Origin: Macrostomum hystrix
Taxonomy: Eukaryota > Platyhelminthes > Macrostomidae
Length of the DNA: 64,000 nt
Reading direction: 5' to 3'
NCBI GenBank assembly: GCA_950097015.1
Contig: CATNEN010000039.1
Coordinates: forward strand, 434,001 to 498,000
Shown: piece after piece, positions 59,601-64,000 of the stretch
Numbering within the stretch: position 1 is the first letter of the stretch
Layout of the letters: each line of letters opens with the position of its first letter
Notes under the pieces: model-generated
Database searches by the model: none
Seen by the model: only the letters and a program-made list of their open reading frames with translations
Told to the model about the DNA's origin: nothing
Position numbers and translations under genes: made by a program

Positions 59601-60443
59601 GGAGAGACCTGTAGCAGGATGTTAGGCACAGCGATGGTATGGAAGACGCCAGCCTTCTCGTTCAGGAAGTAGATGTCGGGCTGCCATACACGATCCACCA
59701 TGAAGCCGATGCTCAGCACGTCGGTGAGTGAGCTGTTGTAGGTGAGGCGGTCATCGTACCAGATCCTCCGGAAATACATTGACGTAGAGAAGTCCTTTGG
59801 ACGCACGGTTGATGCCCAATTGGGGGCAATATTAAATGATTGAGAAGGTTTTAATACTTTATCTATATTCAGAAACACCTGTTTCATAGAATCATATCAA
59901 ATCTACCCTGCTTATGTACCTTGCATGTACGCACGTATTTTGAAATGGTTCCTTGGCCTGGCTTCCAATTTTCATCATTATCTCTAACTATCGTGTCTGA
60001 AAAGTGCGTATATTTTCCCTTCTTAGCTCGTAGAACCTGAAGCTAATTGGCCGCAGTTACGCATGAACAGCTGCTGAATATTTGAACAATGAGAGCAACT
60101 CAGCCTGCTCCTGCGCCATTGGAGCCCTAAAAAGGTTCTACGCAGCCACTCTACTGGGGCAGAGCAGCTGGGCGCTCACCATATTCACTTCATTGGTGGC
60201 GGTAACCTCGATGATGTAGATGCTAATGTTGACAATGACGGGCACACGCTTGTCCAGGTCGGGCCGCACCTGACTGTTGTAGGGCGCGGCCAGCAGGCTG
60301 GTCGCTAGACTTGTCAGCACGTGCGACTGCAGGCTGCGAGTCGTGGGGCTCGCCGAGGCAGGTGCCAAAGTAGTGCTGGCTGCTGCAGAGGTCATCAACA
60401 GCAGCAGCAGCAGGACCGGTAACTTGCACGATTGGCCATGCAT
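53606..60443 (-). CDS. Cys-loop ligand-gated anion channel subunit (GluCl/glycine-receptor type)
   Basis: A pentameric plasma-membrane chloride channel subunit. Seven exons join in phase to 503 aa: 60443-60180, 59794-59574, 58978-58896, 58577-58437, 58203-58005, 56192-56003 and 54019-53606. A signal peptide ([13 protein letters not shown]) is followed by the ligand-binding ectodomain ([25 protein letters not shown]). The signature Cys-loop is [15 protein letters not shown], with exactly 13 residues between cysteines. A second pair, [13 protein letters not shown], is typical of glycine, glutamate-Cl and histamine-Cl receptors and absent from GABA-A. M1 is [24 protein letters not shown]2 begins [19 protein letters not shown], where PAR marks anion selectivity. 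M3 is [26 protein letters not shown], and M4 is in the last exon ([18 protein letters not shown]). The intracellular loop is Ala/Ser/Asp-rich. The ligand (glutamate or glycine) cannot be told from this reading. Confidence 0.93.
54310..54968. repeat. 39-bp minisatellite in the last channel intron
   Basis: About 17 nearly identical copies of GAGAGAGCCCGCTCGAACTC followed by TACATGTTGTCAAGTTCCA. The period is a multiple of 3, giving spurious ORFs of 200-250 codons in three frames. Confidence 0.96.
54969..56002 (-). other. Remainder of the last channel intron
   Basis: AT-rich intron sequence with short ATTTTCATCAATATT-type repeats around 55690-55860. No gene recognised; plus-strand ORFs at 55138-55436 lack any feature. 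Confidence 0.5.
56193..56727 (-). other. Channel intron, unique part
   Basis: Intron sequence between the M3 exon and the 41-bp array. Nothing else recognised. Confidence 0.5.
56728..57805. repeat. 41-bp minisatellite with pol III A-box-like core
   Basis: About 26 copies of GGGGTCAGTGGCGGAGCGGT followed by ATCATAATACCTTCATGTAGA. Common variants are GTGAGTGGCTGAG, TACCACAATACC and AAGTAGAGGGTG. The invariant AGTGGCGGAGCGG resembles a tRNA A box (TGGCNNAGYNGG). It lies in the intron between the M2 and M3 exons. Confidence 0.95.
59055..59350. repeat. 28-bp G-rich minisatellite in a channel intron
   Basis: About ten copies of GAGGGGCGGGTGAGTGGTTG followed by GGGAAGAG. A degenerate GTGAGTCGG-type repeat carries on to about 59545. 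G-runs are on the plus strand, so the C-rich strand is transcribed in the channel pre-mRNA. Confidence 0.93.
59795..60179 (-). other. First channel intron
   Basis: 385-bp intron between the signal-peptide exon and the next, with a CAAAG acceptor and ATG/GTGAGC donor. No embedded feature recognised. Confidence 0.7.
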
Positions 60444-60697
60444 GCCGAGGGAAGCGGTCGTCCTTCTGTAGCAATTAGACAGTCAGAGCGGGCTTTAGTT
60501 GGATGTGTGGCTCTTGCGTTGCTTGTTCTCAGCGCTGCTGCTCACTCATCCATGCGGGCAGCGGACATGCAAAAGGCCTTGCATCAGCTCTTTAAGAGTT
60601 ACTCCGCTCAGCAGGTGAGTTTCAATGAAAATGCGCATGGGAGGCCTGTTTCCTCACAGCCCACTGGCCGCGCTGCTCTGACAAATCAGAGAAAGGG
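60444..60697 (-). promoter_or_regulatory. 5' flank of the channel gene
   Basis: Presumed promoter or leader. The minus strand carries TTGCTACAG about 28 bases before the ATG, which could be a cis or trans splice acceptor. No TATA box is evident. Confidence 0.35.
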
Positions 60698-61225
60698 GAG
60701 CCGCGGCCACCGTCTCTGATACGGAGAGAACAGTGAGAATAATGCGTGCAGACTGAGGAAGGGGAGCCGCGGCCACCGTCTCTGATACGGAGAGAACAGT
60801 GAGAATGATGAGTGCAGACTGAGGAAGGGGAGCCGCGGCCACCGTCTCTGATACGGAGAGAACAGTGAGAATGATGAGTGCAGACTGAGGAAGGGGAGCC
60901 GCGGCCACCGTCTCTGATACGGAGAGAACAGTGAGAATGATGAGTGCAGACTGAGGAAGGGGAGCCGCGGCCACCGTCTCTGATACGGAGAGAACAGTGA
61001 GAATGATGAGTGCAGACTGAGGAAGGGGAGCCGCGGCCACCGTCTCTGATACGGAGAGAACAGTGAGAATGATGAGTGCAGACTGAGGAAGGGGAGCCGC
61101 GGCCACCGTCTCTGATACGGAGAGAACAGTGAGAATGATGAGTGCAGACTGAGGAAGGGGAGCCGCGGCCACAGTCTCTGATACGGAGAGAAAAGTGAGA
61201 ATGATGAGTGCAGACTGAGGAGGGG
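60698..61225. repeat. 66-bp minisatellite upstream of the channel gene
   Basis: Eight copies of a 66-bp unit starting GGAGCCGCGGCCACCGTCTC and containing a SacII site. Copies are almost identical; the outermost carry small changes. The period is a multiple of 3 and gives false ORFs on the minus strand. Confidence 0.96.
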
Positions 61226-62614
61226 GTCAGACACGAAGACTTGCGCGTTAAGCGATGGGATTGGATTATGCAAAGGCATTTGCGTAGGCTGTGGTTGCTC
61301 GCGAGCAGCAGATACACGGAAGGATAGTAGCTCGAGAATAGTAAGACTGGGGTAGCAAGTGGGACAGAGCGCATGGGAATGGGAATGGGGGTGTTGGAGA
61401 GAGCTCTGTGGACTCTGCGCCTCACTCTGTTTGAATAGCAAAAGTTCACTCGTGACAGGCGCTCTGCAAACCCAAGAATGATTTAAAGCACGAAAAATCT
61501 CTAAGACCAAATTCTGTTGCGGACCATATGTAGCCGCTAAATGCGAATGCAGCGTTGCAACAAAAAATGTGTTGACTTTCGTTTAGCTATAAAGGCCCGT
61601 TCACACAGCCATCAAATCAGTCGTTTTCGGCGCAAATTGACTAGAGGTTCAAATGAATAGTCGATAAAAATAATGTACAATCGCGTGTTCAAGCCTAGTT
61701 TGATGGCACTTGTGAATTAGCCTTAACGTGAATATTTAACGTGAGTATAAGGACCGCCAAAACCAAAACAACCTTTTGTCCTCCAACCCGTTTTCCCTTT
61801 GCACGAATCGGGACCTGGGAGCAACTATTTCCCAGGAGTAAAAAAGTCTGGGAAGTCTGCAACAACATGGAAATTTGATCATGGAAAATTTCAGAATTCA
61901 TTTAATTAAAAAATGAAAAAAACACGATACTCAAAACCAACAATGGGGAAAACAAACTTGCAAAAATGAGCACTAGATTGCCAGCTTCTATGATAAAATT
62001 GTCGCGGGATGTTGTGAAATCTTGGTAGAAAGCGGGGAGCAGGGGCAAGACCCGAAACCAAATGGCAGCAGAAAGTGCCAAAAACACACAGACAGGCGCA
62101 GCGGAAAAAACTGCCGGATCTGCTTTCGCCTGCAAAAATGGAAGGCTGGACTCAATAGCGGGCATCGACGTGAGCGACAGGCTGGGCGAGCACTGCGAAT
62201 AACAGAGCTCCTGCCGCTTAAATATTTCCAGCTGGCTAGTAAAGCAGCAAAAGTATAAATAAAAGCCTTGCTGACATTAACTTACAACTGAAAAACTGGT
62301 GGAAAGCATGCAGAAAAAACTGCTTGGGAAAACAGCGTGGGAACAATGAGACTGTGACCGACGTTAAGACGTAAGAATGTACAACATGAAGGTGAAGCGA
62401 ACCACCAAATCCGGCTGACAATTGAAGTACTTAAACAGCCGTCTCGGCGTTAACAATGACAGAGGAAAGGGAAAGGGGCTAAAGACAATATTTGAAAGTT
62501 GTCTCTAAAATCTATGCCATGGCAGTCAGCGCATTTTGTCAGCTGGTCGGACAATTGAACTTAAGTAAGTGATTCTATAAGGAAACAGAGGATTATGGGG
62601 TTCGAATCTGGCAT
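61226..62614. other. Intergenic sequence / MARF1 3' UTR
   Basis: No coding region supported. The part near 62600 is probably the MARF1 3' UTR on the minus strand. Confidence 0.45.
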
Positions 62615-63538
62615 TCAGTTGGCCCGCGTGTTCAGCCGTCCGAAGCCGGTGGAACCAGCGGCTGCGAGAGCCTCTGCAGGGCTCTTGTGACTCATGAGGT
62701 CTGCCATCATCTGCTCTAAATTGTCGCGACTGTCCTCATCAGCCAGTTGTTGCTGCTGCTGCTGCTTCTGCTGTGGCTGCGACAGGCTCGCTGGAGCAAT
62801 TTCCAAGCCACGTATCATCTGCTTCACCGGCGTGAAGTCCGGCCAGCCACCCGCACCAGACCCGGCGCAAGCGGCTGCGCTTCCGCATGCGCCACCGGAG
62901 AGGCGAGGGTCTGGCAGCTCGGAGGCGCGAAGGTGCTGTGGCGGCGACATGAACGAGCCCAGCAAAGCAGCGGTAGCTGCCGCCGAGGTGCTGACTAAGA
63001 GCGGCGGTTGCGGCTGTGTCGGCTGGGCCTGGAACGCGCCAGACAGTGAGGTGGGTGACAGCTCGCAGGCCAGGTCGCAGGAGGCGGATGGCACAGGCTG
63101 CAGCTGGTCGCGGGCAAGCTCTTGGAGGATCTCCTCGTGGGAGAGCGCGGGCTCGGTGGAGTAGGCGGTCTGGTAGGCCAGGCGGGCCACGAAGTCACTG
63201 CACAGCAGGACAGTGGCGCGCTGGTTGCGACCTCGGGTCTGGCACACGTAGGACACGGCGGAGATGAGCGAGGCCAGGGAGGGGTAGCCGTAGTTGGAGG
63301 GCCGCAGCGGCACCCCGAAGTAGCGCTCGTAGTCTGGCTCGAGCTGGCTGAAGGAAATGCGACCCTGGTTGGCCTGCAAGAGGGAGCTGAGATCGCGGGC
63401 GAACAGCACCAGCGGGCGCAGGGCAATGCGCTGCCGGCCTGGGCACAGAGGGTCGGTCGACACAGTCAGGATGTCCGAGAGCTCGCGTTGCACCCAATCC
63501 AAGTTCAGAGGAGTGCGATAGGCGCGCAGGAAGTCATC
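62615..63538 (-). CDS. MARF1: MARF1-like protein, last exon (LOTUS/OST-HTH domain)
   Basis: MARF1 (Limkain-b1) is a cytoplasmic RNase/RNA-binding factor that controls mRNA stability and retrotransposons in germ cells, using several C-terminal LOTUS domains. Only its last exon is here: acceptor CCGCCCAG at 63540/63539, then 307 codons in phase 0 to a stop at 62615. It holds one LOTUS domain: LRPLVLFARDLSSLLQANQGRISFSQLEPDYERYFGVPLRPSNYGYPSLASLISAVSYV, with the GYPSL signature. A Gln/Ser/Pro-rich C-terminus follows (poly-Q near residue 265). Upstream exons lie past the window's end. Other LOTUS proteins (TDRD5/7) are possible, but the spacing and tail suit MARF1 best. Confidence 0.75.
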   Translation of the reverse strand, partial: DDFLRAYRTPLNLDWVQRELSDILTVSTDPLCPGRQRIALRPLVLFARDLSSLLQANQGRISFSQLEPDYERYFGVPLRPSNYGYPSLASLISAVSYVCQTRGRNQRATVLLCSDFVARLAYQTAYSTEPALSHEEILQELARDQLQPVPSASCDLACELSPTSLSGAFQAQPTQPQPPLLVSTSAAATAALLGSFMSPPQHLRASELPDPRLSGGACGSAAACAGSGAGGWPDFTPVKQMIRGLEIAPASLSQPQQKQQQQQQLADEDSRDNLEQMMADLMSHKSPAEALAAAGSTGFGRLNTRAN

Positions 63539-64000
63539 CTGGGCGGTTGGGATGAAATTTTTTTGAGCACTGTGAGCGATACCTGAGCTTTCGAAGCTCA
63601 CGTATATGGCTACGAGCTTACGAGTGGATTGCAGAGCAATGGAGGGAGCAGCAGGCTGGCAGAACTGACTATAACAAAGGCTTTGGAATGCAAAGGAATG
63701 GGAGGGAAATAAAGGAGGAATAGCTGAGAATGACTACACTGGCAGCAGAGGCAGCGAAGGAGCAGATAAAGTGCAGAAGAGAAGTTGGAGACAGAAAATA
63801 TGGGCCGCATCAATAATGAGAAAGATGTCGGAATAGTTATCTTTCTTCAGGATCATATAAATCAATACCACGGGATTTGAAAGGCTTTGTAGAGGAGGAA
63901 AAACCAAGGGAACGCAAATATGAATATTGAAAAAAGCGAGCACTCGAAAAGAAATTAAACAGTGGTTTACAATATTTCATCGAATCAATTAATAACCCCA
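63539..64000 (-). other. MARF1 intron
   Basis: Sequence upstream of the last MARF1 exon. It has a pyrimidine-rich stretch before the acceptor on the minus strand and no other feature recognised. Confidence 0.5.

Noticed and set aside
60534-60614. Plus-strand exon MRAADMQKALHQLF... ending in CAG/GTGAGT
   Set aside because: A good donor follows an ATG, but no partner exon was found on the plus strand and it lies in the channel gene's 5' flank.
60622-61510. Three overlapping minus-strand ORFs of 172-275 codons
   Set aside because: They are the 66-bp array read in stop-free frames upstream of the channel gene.

Overview
The window is from an animal (invertebrate metazoan) nuclear genome. Genes are split by GT-AG introns. 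Recognisable products are metazoan: glutathione-dependent formaldehyde dehydrogenase (ADH5), proteasome alpha-2, Smaug, a Cys-loop anion channel and MARF1. Eukaryotic transposons (Ty3/gypsy, Helitron, a LINE relic, foldback elements) fill much of the rest. The very high load of minisatellites and the mix of genes would suit a free-living flatworm or another spiralian, but that is an inference; nothing in the window fixes the species.

Layout. 1-3.4 kb: AT-rich sequence with a broken non-LTR retrotransposon endonuclease. 3.4-5.85 kb: ADH5 on the minus strand with a 35-bp minisatellite behind its last recognised exon. 7.8-16.9 kb: a complete, apparently young Ty3/gypsy element on the minus strand, with LTRs in which I saw no difference, a 4-bp target duplication, gag, a protease frame reached through a canonical -1 frameshift signal with a possible pseudoknot, a pol frame separated from protease by one in-frame TAA, and an extra fourth ORF with its own TATA box. 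17.0-18.3 kb: a foldback element with a 9-bp target duplication. 19.1-21.7 kb: an internally deleted Helitron with both termini. 22.5-23.6 kb: a second large inverted repeat. 24.0-27.1 kb: an HMG-box, Q-rich protein (+). 27.9-28.9 kb: 44-bp minisatellite. 29.05-29.95 kb: proteasome alpha-2 (+). 30.6-32.9 kb: secreted DD3-3-like protein (+). 33.4-35.8 kb: minisatellites and a possible SINE. 36.1-40.3 kb: Smaug (-), its intron filled by a 42-bp array. 41.45-45.1 kb: a decayed second gypsy element whose LTR remnant resembles the first element and whose integrase runs into a 39-bp array. 45.7-47.1 kb: leucine-rich-repeat membrane protein (-). 47.7-48.0 kb: a doubtful small ORF. 48.8-52.8 kb: a seven-exon Ig-domain membrane protein (+). 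53.6-60.4 kb: a complete seven-exon Cys-loop chloride-channel subunit (-) with arrays in three introns or nearby. 62.6-63.5 kb: the last exon of MARF1 (-).

The genes do not form one pathway. The common theme is tandem duplication: about a dozen arrays with periods of 28 to 66 bp occupy roughly 15 percent of the window. In two genes (Smaug and the DD3-3-like gene) the repeat unit visibly includes the adjoining exon edge, so these arrays seem to have been seeded at splice junctions. Exon joins were read by eye and checked for reading phase; no alignment or search was run.
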